From Micromonospora echinaurantiaca (lineage in GTDB: Bacteria; Actinomycetota; Actinomycetes; Mycobacteriales; Micromonosporaceae), in contig NZ_LT607750.1 of assembly GCF_900090235.1 (NCBI RefSeq), positions 310,001 to 374,000 of the forward strand: a stretch of 64,000 nt of DNA. The letters are read 5' to 3'. The notes under the pieces are model-generated. The model searched no databases, was not told where the DNA came from, and was given only the letters and a program-made list of their open reading frames with translations. Below are positions 44,979 through 53,390 of the stretch, piece by piece. Numbering within the stretch: the first letter of the stretch is position 1; every line of letters begins with the position of its first letter. The translations under genes and the position numbers were made by a program.

Positions 44979-44999
44979 AAGCCGATACCCGAGGGTGGG

Positions 45000-46379
45000 T
45001 CAGCGGCCGGAGCCGGCCAGGGCGTCCACGGCCTTGCGGGCGGCGATCAGCACCGGGTCCCAGACCGGCGCGAACGGGGGCGCGTAACCCAGGTCCAGCG
45101 CCGTCATGTCGTCCACCGTCATCTTGTTCCAGAGCGCCACGGCGAGGGTGTCGATCCGCTTGGCCGCCTCAGACCAGCCGACGATCTGCGCGCCGAGCAA
45201 CCGCCCGCTGGGCTTCTCGGCGATCAGCTTCACCGTCATCGGCCGGGCGCCCGGGTAGTAGCCCGCGCGGTTCGTCGACTTGGCGATCACCGAGACGAAC
45301 TCGAAGCCGGCCGCGACGGCGTCCCGTTCGCGCAGGCCGGTGCGGCCCACCTCCAGGTCGCAGACCTTGGTCACCGCGGTGCCGATCACCCCGGCGAAGG
45401 TGGCGTAGCCGCCGCCGATGTTGATCCCGGCGACCCGGCCCTGCTTGTTGGCGTAGGTGCCCAGCGGCACGTGCACCGGCATTCCGCTGACCCGGTGCAG
45501 CGTCTCCACGCAGTCGCCGGCCGCCCAGACCCCGGGCACCCCGGGCACCCGCATCCGGCGGTCCACCCGTACCCCGCCGCTGGGGCCCAGCGGCAGGCCG
45601 GCGGCCCGGGCGAGGGCGACGTTGGGGCGTACGCCGAGACCGAGGATCACGACGTCGGCGGGGATCGGACCCTCCTCGGTGACCACCGCGGACACCCGGC
45701 CGTCCCGCTGTTCCAGCCCGGTCACCGACAGCCCGGTACGGATCTGCATGCCCAGCGTGCGCATCGCGTCGACGACCAGTTCGGCCATGTCCGGGTCGAC
45801 CGTGGACATCGGCTGCTCGTCCCGCTCGACCAGGGTGACCGAGAGCCCGCGCTGGATCAGCGCCTCGGCCATCTCCACCCCGATGTAGCCGCCGCCGACC
45901 ACCACCGCGCGGCGGGGCGCCGGGTCGGCGTCCAGCCACTCCAGCAGCGCCGCGCCGTCGTCGAGGGTCTGCATCCCGAACACCCCGCCGACGTCACCGC
46001 GGGCCCAGTCCGGCCGGGTCGGCTCCGCGCCGGTGGCGTACATCAGGATGTCGAACCCGGCGCGGACCTCGCCGCCGCGCTCGAGGTCGCGGGCGACCAC
46101 CTCGCGGCGGTCGAGGTCGATGGCGGTCACCTCGTGCCGGAGCCGCACCTCGATGTCGAAGGACTCGCGGAACGTCTCCGGGGCGCGGGCGATCAGCTGG
46201 TCCCGCTCCGGCACCAGCCCGCTGATCCAGTACGGGATGCCGCACGCCGAGTACGAGGTGAAGTGCCCCCGCTCGAACGCGACGATCTCCAGGTCGTCGC
46301 GGTCGCGGCGACGTCGGGCCTGGGACGCCGCCGCCATGCCGGCGGCGTCCGCCCCGATCACCACGAGCCGTTGCGCCAC
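45000..46379 (-). CDS. CoA-disulfide reductase-like FAD oxidoreductase
   Basis: About 459-aa flavoprotein of the NADH oxidase/CoA-disulfide reductase group. It shows FAD-binding VIGADAAGMAAASQ, the redox cysteine in SACGIPYW (near residue 46), NAD-binding VVGGGYIGVEMAEAL, GVRPNV and AAGDCVE. The C-terminal dimerisation domain includes KLIAEKPSGRLLGAQIVG. It may reduce CoA-disulfide, polysulfide or O2. GTG 46379 is 7 nt after CAGGAT; ATG 46388 lies within that hexamer and is the alternative. It is not followed by a rhodanese domain. Confidence 0.9.
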   Translation of the reverse strand: MAQRLVVIGADAAGMAAASQARRRRDRDDLEIVAFERGHFTSYSACGIPYWISGLVPERDQLIARAPETFRESFDIEVRLRHEVTAIDLDRREVVARDLERGGEVRAGFDILMYATGAEPTRPDWARGDVGGVFGMQTLDDGAALLEWLDADPAPRRAVVVGGGYIGVEMAEALIQRGLSVTLVERDEQPMSTVDPDMAELVVDAMRTLGMQIRTGLSVTGLEQRDGRVSAVVTEEGPIPADVVILGLGVRPNVALARAAGLPLGPSGGVRVDRRMRVPGVPGVWAAGDCVETLHRVSGMPVHVPLGTYANKQGRVAGINIGGGYATFAGVIGTAVTKVCDLEVGRTGLRERDAVAAGFEFVSVIAKSTNRAGYYPGARPMTVKLIAEKPSGRLLGAQIVGWSEAAKRIDTLAVALWNKMTVDDMTALDLGYAPPFAPVWDPVLIAARKAVDALAGSGR

Positions 46380-46403
46380 GCGCCTCATCCTGTCACGAAC
46401 GGC

Positions 46404-47540
46404 TCAGCCGCGGGTCTGCCGCGCGACGTCCGCCACCACGTCGGCCAGTTGGCCCGTACGGGCGAAGACGGCCCGCTGTCGGGCGGCGCCGCTGCCGTGC
46501 CGGCGCAGCCCGCCCAGCAGGTCGGTCACCTCGGCCAGGTCGCCGTGCCGCTCCAGGGCCGGGCGGACCCGCGTCACGAGGTCGTCCAGCAGGTGCCAGG
46601 CCGGGCGCAGTTCGCCGTCGGTCAGGTCCACCCCGTCGCCCTCCAGCCCGTCGTGGGCGGCCCGCCAGTGCGCGCCGACCAGCAGGTGGTGGTCGGTGCG
46701 GATGGCCGGGCGGCCGGCCGCGATGTCCGCCATCGCGGTGGCCACCAGGGCCCGGACCAGCGCCGCGACCAGCACCGCGTCGTCCACCGACGGGCAGACG
46801 TCGCCGATCCGGATCTCCACCGTGGGGTACTTCGCGGACAGTCGGGCGTACCAGTAGAGCATCCCCTCGTCGAGCATCACCCCGCTGGCGATCAGCTGGC
46901 GGATCAGCCGTTGGTAGTGCTCGTGCGACTCCAGGTACGGGGTGGGCGCGACCGACGGCCAGCGTTCCCACTCCACCGAGCGCCAGCTGGCGTACCCGGT
47001 GTCCTCGCCGCGGGCGAACGGGGAGTTGGCGGTCACCGCGTGCAGGGTGGGCAGCCAGGGCCGGACGTGGTTGAGCACCTGCACGCCGGTCTCGGCGTCG
47101 GGCACCCCGACGTGCACGTGCATGCCGTTGTTGCCGGGGCCCGGGACCAGCAGCCGGAACCGTTCGATCATCCGGTCGAACCGGGGCTTGTCGACCACCG
47201 GCGGCACCGGTCCGTCGACCGGCCCGGTGCCGATCGCCAGCAGCCGTACGCCGGCCCGCTCCGCCGCGTCGGCGAGTGCTGCCCGCAGCAGGCTCAGCGA
47301 GTGCCGGATCGAGCTCAGCTCCAGCCCGGGCGGGCTGCCGATCTCGATCTGGCTGGTCTGGAACTCCCGCTCCACCTGCCCGCGTAGCTCCGCCGGCACC
47401 TGGTCGAGGACCAGGTCGACGGCGGGCACCGCGGCCCCGGTGTGCGGGTCGACGAGCAGGAACTCCTCCTCGACGCCCACCGTCAGCAGGTCGGTTCCCT
47501 CCGCTGTCGCGTCCGGGGCCGTCGCCACCTGGCCGCTCAT
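46404..47540 (-). CDS. YbdK-family carboxylate-amine ligase (glutamate-cysteine ligase-like)
   Basis: 378-aa ATP-grasp-like GCS2 family enzyme. The N-terminus has LTVGVEEEFLLVDP; then QTSQIEIGSPPG, GNNGMHVHVGVPD and IRIGDVCPSVDD follow. Such enzymes form gamma-glutamyl bonds; E. coli YbdK has weak glutamate-cysteine ligase activity. Actinomycetes make mycothiol, so glutathione synthesis is not expected, and the substrate is open. ATG 47540 is used; ATG 47552 is possible. It is separated by 15-24 nt from the downstream flavoprotein gene. Confidence 0.88.
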   Translation of the reverse strand: MSGQVATAPDATAEGTDLLTVGVEEEFLLVDPHTGAAVPAVDLVLDQVPAELRGQVEREFQTSQIEIGSPPGLELSSIRHSLSLLRAALADAAERAGVRLLAIGTGPVDGPVPPVVDKPRFDRMIERFRLLVPGPGNNGMHVHVGVPDAETGVQVLNHVRPWLPTLHAVTANSPFARGEDTGYASWRSVEWERWPSVAPTPYLESHEHYQRLIRQLIASGVMLDEGMLYWYARLSAKYPTVEIRIGDVCPSVDDAVLVAALVRALVATAMADIAAGRPAIRTDHHLLVGAHWRAAHDGLEGDGVDLTDGELRPAWHLLDDLVTRVRPALERHGDLAEVTDLLGGLRRHGSGAARQRAVFARTGQLADVVADVARQTRG

Positions 47541-47721
47541 CGTGACCACCATCCGTTCCGCACCGTCGACGGCCGTCCGGCCGCCGTGCCGGCAGTGGTT
47601 ACCCACCGTGGTCACGGCCGGAAACGCCGGCCCGGGCGCGTCGGCGGCGTGTCGGGTCACCGGCGGGCGGCCGCGGCGCGATGGCCCGCGGCGGCGTGAC
47701 AACGGGTCCTAGGCTGGGCCC

Positions 47722-48009
47722 GTGCCGGGAGCGCTGGGGTTGGTGCTGGAGACGTGGGCGTACGCGCTCGCCCAGCTGACCCTGTTCGCGGACCGCCCGG
47801 CCGAGCTGCTGGCCGGTGCCGCGCTGGTGCTGCTGGCCACGCTGCTCGCGGTGCGCGCCGTCGCCGGTGCCGGTGCGCCGGCGGCCTTCGGTCGGGCCAC
47901 CGCGCTGCGCGCCCGGGCCCGGCGTCGCCGGGTGCCCCGCCAGGTCGACCCGGACGCCCCCGGCCGGCCCCGGCCGCGCGCGCCCGGGGTGTGCCCCTCG
48001 GCCGCGTAG
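47722..48009 (+). CDS. DUF6412-type small membrane protein
   Basis: 95-aa protein. One or two hydrophobic segments lie in the first 52 residues (ETWAYALAQLTLF and LLAGAALVLLATLLAVRAV), followed by a basic, Pro-rich tail with RQVDPDAPGRPRPRAPG. That tail is the mark of the actinobacterial DUF6412 family, which is encoded next to YidC-like insertases. GTG 47722 is 6 nt after TAGGCT (leaderless). It probably works with the YidC paralogue encoded 93 nt downstream; its role is unknown. Confidence 0.78.
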   Translation: MPGALGLVLETWAYALAQLTLFADRPAELLAGAALVLLATLLAVRAVAGAGAPAAFGRATALRARARRRRVPRQVDPDAPGRPRPRAPGVCPSAA

Positions 48010-48102
48010 CCGCCCGCCGCGCGGCCGATTCCGCCGTCATCCGCGCCCGCGCCGGACCCGGTCCGGCGGGCGCCCACCCGGAATCGACCGAGGGGTCCCA
48101 CC

Positions 48103-48858
48103 ATGCTCGCCTTCGCACCGCTGCACGATGCCGTCGGCGCCGCCGGCGCCGCCCTGTCCTGGCTCACCGCCCTGCTCGAACCGCTGGCCGGCGGCGCGGC
48201 CACCGCCGCCGCCATCGTCGTGCTCACCGTCGCCGTCCGGCTGCTGATCTCACCGCTCACCGTCGCGCAGGTCCGCGGCGAGCGGCGCCGCACGGCGCTC
48301 GCTCCCCAGGTCCGCGACCTCCAGCGCCGGTACGCCGACGACCCGGCCCGGTTGCAGTCCGAACTGTTCGGGCTCTACCGCTCGGCCGGCGCCAACCCGG
48401 TCGCCGGCTGCCTGCCGGTGCTGCTCCAGGCGCCGTTTCTGCTGGTGATGTACCGGCTCTTCAGCACCGCGGAGGGCGGCACCGGGTTGCTCGACGAGCG
48501 GCTCGCCGGGGTGCCGCTCGGGCACCACCTGACCGACGGGCTGGCCGGCGCCGCCGGGCCGCTGTTCGGCGGCCTGCTGGCGCTGCTGGTGATGCTCGCC
48601 TGGTGGATGTCGCGCCGGATCCGGCGCGCCGCCGCCGCGACCGGGACGGTGGCCGGCGCCCCGGCCGAGGGCCCGGGGGCGGCCACCCTGGCCCGGCTGC
48701 TGCCGCTGCTGCCGTACGGGACGGTGCTGGTGGCGCTGGTGCTGCCGCTGGCCGCGGTGATCTATCTGGTCACCACCACCGCCTGGTCGGCGTTGGAGCA
48801 GGCGGTGCTGCGCCGGCCGCTACCGGTGCCGGCCGGGGCGGACATCGATCGACGTTGA
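48103..48858 (+). CDS. YidC/Oxa1-family membrane insertase (paralogue)
   Basis: 251-aa insertase with five hydrophobic segments. It has the substrate-groove Arg in VAVRLLISPL, the cytoplasmic hairpin RRYADDPARLQSELFGLYRSAGANPVAGCLP, and QAPFLLVMYRLF, all typical of Oxa1/YidC. It lacks the large periplasmic domain, as usual in Gram-positives. It is not beside rnpA or the origin genes here, so it is likely a second, accessory YidC. The TGA stop at 48856 lies within the -35 box of the next gene's promoter. Confidence 0.9.
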   Translation: MLAFAPLHDAVGAAGAALSWLTALLEPLAGGAATAAAIVVLTVAVRLLISPLTVAQVRGERRRTALAPQVRDLQRRYADDPARLQSELFGLYRSAGANPVAGCLPVLLQAPFLLVMYRLFSTAEGGTGLLDERLAGVPLGHHLTDGLAGAAGPLFGGLLALLVMLAWWMSRRIRRAAAATGTVAGAPAEGPGAATLARLLPLLPYGTVLVALVLPLAAVIYLVTTTAWSALEQAVLRRPLPVPAGADIDRR

Positions 48859-48883
48859 CAACTGCGTCCGATGCCCGTACAAC
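48855..48883 (+). promoter_or_regulatory. Near-consensus promoter of the GH16 gene
   Basis: TTGACA (48855-48860), 17-nt spacer, TACAAC (48878-48883), a close match to the housekeeping sigma consensus. The -35 overlaps the yidC stop. The transcript would start near 48890, inside the palindrome. Confidence 0.75.
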
Positions 48884-48887
48884 TCCT

Positions 48888-48903
48888 GAGAGAGCGCTCT
48901 CTC
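48888..48903. promoter_or_regulatory. LacI-type operator overlapping the GH16 promoter
   Basis: GAGAGAGCGCTCTCTC is a perfect 16-bp palindrome just after the -10 box. It contains the GAGCGCTC core of sites bound by LacI-family sugar repressors (CebR/CelR-like) in actinomycetes. Its position suggests repression by blocking initiation. No lacI-family gene is in the window. Confidence 0.75.
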
Positions 48904-48929
48904 GACCGTCCCCGCAGAGAGGCACGCCC

Positions 48930-50339
48930 ATGCGACCTGCCCCGGCGGCTCCTGCCGCCCTGCCCGTACGACGCCGGCTCCCGCTGGCGTTGGCCCTGCT
49001 CAGCGCCACCACCACCGTCCTGGCCGGGGTCACCATGACCGCTAACGCCGCGGTGCCGCCACCACCGTCCGGGTGGAGTCTGGTGTGGAGCGACGACTTC
49101 ACCGGCGCGGCCGGCACGCTGCCGTCCGCCAGCAACTGGATCATCGACACCGGCACCAGCTACCCCGGCGGGCCGCCCAACTGGGGCACCGGTGAGATCC
49201 AGACGTACACGAACAGCACCGCCAACGTCAGCCACGACGGCGGCGGCAACCTGCGGATCACCCCGCTGCGGGACGGCTCCGGCCGGTGGACGTCCGCGCG
49301 CATCGAGACCGTCCGCAGCAACTTCAAGCCGCCGTCCGGGGGCGTGCTGGCCATCGAGGGCCGGATCCAGATGCCCAACGTGACCGGCGCCGCGGCGGCC
49401 GGCTACTGGCCAGCGTTCTGGGCGCTCGGCTCGCCCTACCGGGGCAACTACCAGAACTGGCCGGGGATCGGCGAGTTCGACGTGATGGAGAACGTCAACG
49501 GCATCAACTCGGTGTGGGGGGTGCTGCACTGCGGCGTCGCGCCGGGCGGGCCGTGCGACGAGTTCAACGGCATCGGCGCGTCCCGGGCCTGCCCCGGCAG
49601 CACCTGCCAGTCGGCGTTCCACACCTACCGGTTCGAGTGGGACGCCTCGGTCAGCCCGCAGCAGCTGCGCTGGTATGTCGACGGGCAGCTCTACCACACC
49701 GTGAGCCAGTCCCGCGTCGGCGAGCCGTACTGGTCGCAGATGACCAGCCACGCCGGCTACTTCCTGCTGCTCAACGTGGCCATGGGCGGCGCGTTCCCGA
49801 ACGGGGTGGCCGGTTCCGCCACGCCCACCGCGGCCACCGTCCCGGGCCGGCCGATGCTGGTCGACTACGTCGCCGTCTACAGCCGCGGTGGTGGCGGCAC
49901 CACACCGCCGACCACCCCGCCGCCGGGCGGTACGCGGGACGCGTACGCGGCCATCCAGGCGGAGTCGTTCAACGCCCAGAACGGCGTCATCGTCGAGGCC
50001 TGCGCCGAGGGCGGGCAGAACATCGGCGCGCTGCGCAACGGCGACTGGGTGCGCTTCGACAACGTGGAGTTCGGCGCCACCCCGCCCCGCGACTTCCTGG
50101 CCCGGGTCGCCTCCGGCGCCGGCGCCGGCGTGAGCGGCCTGGTGGAGGTCCGGCTGGACAGCCCGACCAGCCCGCCGATCGGCAGCTTCGCGATCGCCAA
50201 CACCGGCGGCTGGCAGAGCTGGCGCTCCGTCCCTGGCAACGTCGCCGGGCCCACCGGTCGGCGCACCGTCTACCTGACCTTCAGCAGCGGCCAGCCGAAC
50301 GACTTCGTCAACGTCAACTGGTTCACCTTCCGCCGCTGA
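48930..50339 (+). CDS. Secreted GH16 beta-1,3(4)-glucanase with CBM6-like domain
   Basis: 469-aa exported glycoside hydrolase. A signal peptide (about 1-40, cleavage after TANA) precedes the GH16 domain (about 45-305). The catalytic motif is GEFDVMENV, with nucleophile Glu182 and acid/base Glu187. A Gly/Thr/Pro linker (about 310-325) leads to a C-terminal carbohydrate-binding domain of CBM6 type (about 330-469: IQAESFNAQNGVIVE, NGDWVRFDNVEFG). It probably breaks laminarin-type fungal or algal beta-1,3-glucan. ATG 48930 has GAGAGG upstream. Transcription is controlled by a palindromic operator. Confidence 0.94.
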   Translation: MRPAPAAPAALPVRRRLPLALALLSATTTVLAGVTMTANAAVPPPPSGWSLVWSDDFTGAAGTLPSASNWIIDTGTSYPGGPPNWGTGEIQTYTNSTANVSHDGGGNLRITPLRDGSGRWTSARIETVRSNFKPPSGGVLAIEGRIQMPNVTGAAAAGYWPAFWALGSPYRGNYQNWPGIGEFDVMENVNGINSVWGVLHCGVAPGGPCDEFNGIGASRACPGSTCQSAFHTYRFEWDASVSPQQLRWYVDGQLYHTVSQSRVGEPYWSQMTSHAGYFLLLNVAMGGAFPNGVAGSATPTAATVPGRPMLVDYVAVYSRGGGGTTPPTTPPPGGTRDAYAAIQAESFNAQNGVIVEACAEGGQNIGALRNGDWVRFDNVEFGATPPRDFLARVASGAGAGVSGLVEVRLDSPTSPPIGSFAIANTGGWQSWRSVPGNVAGPTGRRTVYLTFSSGQPNDFVNVNWFTFRR

Positions 50340-50343
50340 GCGG

Positions 50344-50381
50344 CACCGGGCCGGGCCCATGGCATGGGGCCCGGCCCGGTG
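50344..50381 (+). terminator. Terminator after the GH16 gene
   Basis: CACCGGGCCGGGCCC (50344-50358) is perfectly inverted at 50367-50381 around ATGGCATG, 4 nt past the stop. Confidence 0.85.
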
Positions 50382-50410
50382 CTCCCACTCCCGCCGGCTG
50401 GAAACCACTC

Positions 50411-50439
50411 TGGACAACAACAGTTAACAGTCTTAATAA
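50411..50439 (+). promoter_or_regulatory. Candidate chitinase promoter
   Basis: TGGACA (50411-50416), 17-nt spacer, TAATAA (50434-50439), in one of the most AT-rich spots of the window, ahead of GTG 50490. Confidence 0.6.
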
Positions 50440-50489
50440 TAAGCGCCAACGTCGATGGCTGTGGATGTCGTCCGGGTGTGGAGGATGCC

Positions 50490-51878
50490 GTGAAACGTTC
50501 CAGATCTCTGGTCTTGTCGCTGGTCACCGCGCTGACGGCAGCGGTGGGCGCGGTGTGGGTGGCGCTGCCGGCGTTCGCCGCCGGGGCCACCGCCAGCTTC
50601 GTGAAGACGTCCGACTGGGGCTCGGGCTGGGAGGGGAAGTACACCATCACCAACGCTGGTGGCTCCACCGTCAACGGCTGGAGCGTCAGCTTCGACCTGC
50701 CCGCCGGCACCACCGTCGGCAGCTACTGGGACGCGCTGCTGACCTCCTCCGGCCAGCGCCACACGTTCACCAACCGGTCCTGGAACGGCAGCATCGCCCC
50801 CGGCGCCTCGGTCTCCTTCGGCTTCCTGGGCAGCGGCCCGGGCGCCCCGACCAACTGCCTGCTCAACGGCGCGCCGTGCGGCGGTGGCACCCCGACCACC
50901 CCGCCACCCACCACGACCCCGCCGCCGACCACCCCGCCGCCGACGACGCCGCCCCCGACCACGCCGCCGCCGACCACCGGCCTGCCGAAGCACATCCTCA
51001 CCGGCTACTGGCACAACTTCGACAATCCGGCGGTCGAGCTACGGCTGCGCGACGTGCCCGCCGAGTACGACCTGGTCGCGGTCGCCTTCGCCGAGGCCAC
51101 CGCCACGCCCGGCGCGGTCACCTTCGCGGTCGACCCCGGGCTGTCGGCGGCGCTCGGCGGCTACACCGACGCCGACTTCTCCGCCGACGTGCGCACGCTG
51201 CAGAGCCGGGGCAAGAAGGTGATCATCTCGGTCGGCGGCGAGACCGGCCGGGTGGCGGTCAACGACGGGGCCTCCGCCGCCGCCTTCAGCGACTCGGTGT
51301 ACGCGCTGATCCAGCGTTACGGCTTCGACGGAGTCGACATCGACCTGGAGAACGGGCTCAACCCGACCTACATGGCGCAGGCGCTGCGCTCGCTGCGGTC
51401 GCGGGTCGGCGCCAACCTGATCATCGCGATGGCCCCACAGACCATCGACATGCAGTCGCCCGGCACCAGCTACTTCAAGCTGGCGCTGGACATCAAGGAC
51501 ATCCTCACCGTGGTGAACACCCAGTTCTACAACTCCGGGGCGATGCTCGGCTGCGACAACAACGCCGCGTACGCCCAGGGCACCGTCAACTTCATCGTGG
51601 CGCTGGCCTGCATGCAGTTGGAGGCCGGGCTGCGCCCGGACCAGGTGGGCCTGGGCCTGCCGGCCGGGCCGGGCGCGGCCGGCGGGGGCGTCGTCGCGCC
51701 GAGCGTGGTCAACGCCGCGCTGGACTGCCTGTCCCGGGGCACCAACTGCGGCAGCTTCCGCCCGCCGCGCACCTACCCGGGCCTGCGCGGCGCGATGACC
51801 TGGTCGGTCAACTGGGACGTGACCAACAACAACGCCTTCGCCCGTACCGTCGCTCCCCACCTCGACACCCTGCCCTGA
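50490..51878 (+). CDS. Secreted GH18 chitinase with CBM2
   Basis: 462-aa exported chitinase. Signal peptide about 1-30 (ALPAFA cleavage); CBM2-type cellulose/chitin-binding domain about 32-130 (KTSDWGSGWEGKYTITNAG, WNGSIAPGASVSFGF); a (TTPPP)n linker about 133-163; GH18 barrel about 166-462. The catalytic motif DGVDIDLE (280-287) is complete with Glu287. It cuts chitin by a substrate-assisted retaining mechanism. GTG 50490 has GGAGG 5 nt upstream. Together with the GH16 enzyme it would attack fungal cell walls. Confidence 0.94.
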   Translation: MKRSRSLVLSLVTALTAAVGAVWVALPAFAAGATASFVKTSDWGSGWEGKYTITNAGGSTVNGWSVSFDLPAGTTVGSYWDALLTSSGQRHTFTNRSWNGSIAPGASVSFGFLGSGPGAPTNCLLNGAPCGGGTPTTPPPTTTPPPTTPPPTTPPPTTPPPTTGLPKHILTGYWHNFDNPAVELRLRDVPAEYDLVAVAFAEATATPGAVTFAVDPGLSAALGGYTDADFSADVRTLQSRGKKVIISVGGETGRVAVNDGASAAAFSDSVYALIQRYGFDGVDIDLENGLNPTYMAQALRSLRSRVGANLIIAMAPQTIDMQSPGTSYFKLALDIKDILTVVNTQFYNSGAMLGCDNNAAYAQGTVNFIVALACMQLEAGLRPDQVGLGLPAGPGAAGGGVVAPSVVNAALDCLSRGTNCGSFRPPRTYPGLRGAMTWSVNWDVTNNNAFARTVAPHLDTLP

Positions 51879-51910
51879 CGCTCGCTCGCGCGATCAGGCA
51901 GTTGTGGCGC

Positions 51911-51942
51911 CCCGCGGCGGCCGGGTCTCCGGTCGCCGCGGG
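51911..51942. terminator. Terminator between chitinase and DedA genes
   Basis: CCCGCGGCGGCCGG (51911-51924) pairs with 51929-51942 with one mismatch around GTCT, between convergent genes. Confidence 0.7.
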
Positions 51943-52025
51943 ACACCGCGACCGCGTCATCCTGCTGCCGGGCCGGCCGCAGCACAGGGCCGTCCGCGTC
52001 GACGGCCACCGCCTGCCGACCCGGT

Positions 52026-52694
52026 TCAGCGGGTGGCGTCGGCGTGCTGCGGGCGGCGGGAGCGGCGGCGCCGGGTCTTCTTCACCACCCACCAGGCGAT
52101 CATGACCACGAAGACGGCGATGATCCCGTAGTCGAACCAGTTGCTGTACTTCTCCACCTGCTGCCAGCGGGAACCGAGGGCGAAGCCGAGCCCGACGAAG
52201 AGCGAGTTCCAGATGCCGCTGCCCAGCGTGGTGAGCACGGCGAACTCGGTCAGCGGCATCCGGTTGGCCCCGGCGGGGATGGAGACCAGGCTGCGGACCA
52301 CCGGCACCATCCGGCCGAAGAAGACCGCCCACCGGCCGCGCCGCTCGAACCAGCGGTCCGCCTTCTCCAGGTCGTCCAGGTCGACCAGGGGGAGCCGGTC
52401 CAGCCAGCGCTTGAGCCGGTCCTCGCCGACCACCGCGCCCAGCCAGTACAGCACCAGCGCGCCCAGCAGCGAGCCGGCGGTGGCGGCGAGCACCACCAGC
52501 ACCACGTTGAACCGGCCCTCGCCGGCCAGGTAGCCGGCCATCGCCAGGACGATCTCGCTCGGGATCGGCGGGATGATGCTCTCCAGCGCGACCAGCAGGG
52601 CCACCCCGAGCGCGCCGGCCGCATCGATGATTCCCGCCACCCAGCCGGTGAGCCCGCCGAGTCGGGTCGGGTCGACGTTCTCGGCGAGTGCCAT
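52026..52694 (-). CDS. DedA family membrane protein
   Basis: 222-aa polytopic protein of the DedA/SNARE-associated family, implicated in flippase-like recycling of lipid carriers. Visible are ESIIPPIPSEIVLAMAGYLAG, the amphipathic re-entrant region AATAGSLLGALVLYWLG and FFGRMVPVVRSLVSIPAGANRMP with its conserved Arg residues. A C-terminal helix (about 185-205) and a basic tail KKTRRRRSRR end the protein. ATG 52694 has a weak upstream GGAAAGGAT. No operon partner is evident. Confidence 0.92.
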   Translation of the reverse strand: MALAENVDPTRLGGLTGWVAGIIDAAGALGVALLVALESIIPPIPSEIVLAMAGYLAGEGRFNVVLVVLAATAGSLLGALVLYWLGAVVGEDRLKRWLDRLPLVDLDDLEKADRWFERRGRWAVFFGRMVPVVRSLVSIPAGANRMPLTEFAVLTTLGSGIWNSLFVGLGFALGSRWQQVEKYSNWFDYGIIAVFVVMIAWWVVKKTRRRRSRRPQHADATR

Positions 52695-52790
52695 GGGGAT
52701 CCTTTCCGCCGGCCGGGAAGGGGGATCTGACTCCTCTACCCGATGCCCCGGTGGTCACACCTCACCGTGACCGCGCCCACCGCCGCCGGT

Positions 52791-53390
52791 TCACTCCGGG
52801 TGCAGCGCGGCGTCCGCCGGGCCGCGACGCCAGCCGGTGAACCGGACCCGCAGCCCGGCCCGGGTCGGCGCGCAGCAGTACGGTCCCGCCGTCGCCGTCG
52901 CCGCCGGATCCAGCGGGGCGAGCCGGACCAGCCGCCACGGCTCCCCGTCCGCCCGGGCCCGGACGGTCAGCGCGTCCCAGGCCCGGCTGGCCCGGACGGT
53001 GATCTCCTGCCCGACCCACTCCAGCACCGGCGCCACCGACCAGTCGGAGAACTCCCGGGTGACCACCGCACCGACCTGCGGTTGGCCGTCGCTGACCTCC
53101 ACGCCGGCCTTGACCCAGGTCCGCTCGTCGACCCGGACCAGCACGCCCGCCTGGTCGAACTGCTCGGTGTAGTCGAGCCGGAAGCTCACCTCGACCGCGC
53201 TGCCGGCCGGGAACGGGGCGAGCAGCGCCGGGGCGTCGTCGTGCACGAAGCCGTACGAGGTGTGCCGCCACAGGTCGCTGCCCTCGGCCGGCTCCACCAG
53301 CAGCTCGCCCGCCGGCCCGTCCTCGACCCGCAGTGGCTCGTTCCACCACTCACCCTCGGCCCAGTCGACCGTCAGCAGCCCGTCACCCAT
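52791..53390 (-). CDS. DUF1349 (concanavalin-like) domain protein
   Basis: 199-aa cytoplasmic beta-sandwich protein of the DUF1349/regulation of enolase-like family, containing WWNEPLRV, DFWRHTSYGF-like DLWRHTSYGFV, QFDQAGVLVRVDERTWVKAGVE and VRARADGEPWRLVRLAPL. Homologues are thought to bind sugars, but none is well understood. ATG 53390 is used; its start overlaps the MFS gene's end by 8 nt, so it is the third gene of the SDR-MFS-DUF1349 operon. No signal peptide. Confidence 0.83.
   Translation of the reverse strand: MGDGLLTVDWAEGEWWNEPLRVEDGPAGELLVEPAEGSDLWRHTSYGFVHDDAPALLAPFPAGSAVEVSFRLDYTEQFDQAGVLVRVDERTWVKAGVEVSDGQPQVGAVVTREFSDWSVAPVLEWVGQEITVRASRAWDALTVRARADGEPWRLVRLAPLDPAATATAGPYCCAPTRAGLRVRFTGWRRGPADAALHPE

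Noticed and set aside
43764..47387. 1207-codon plus-strand open frame
   Set aside because: It is antisense to three convincing genes (APH-like, flavoprotein, YbdK). It is rich in Arg/Gly/Pro/His without domain signals, an effect of third-position GC bias.
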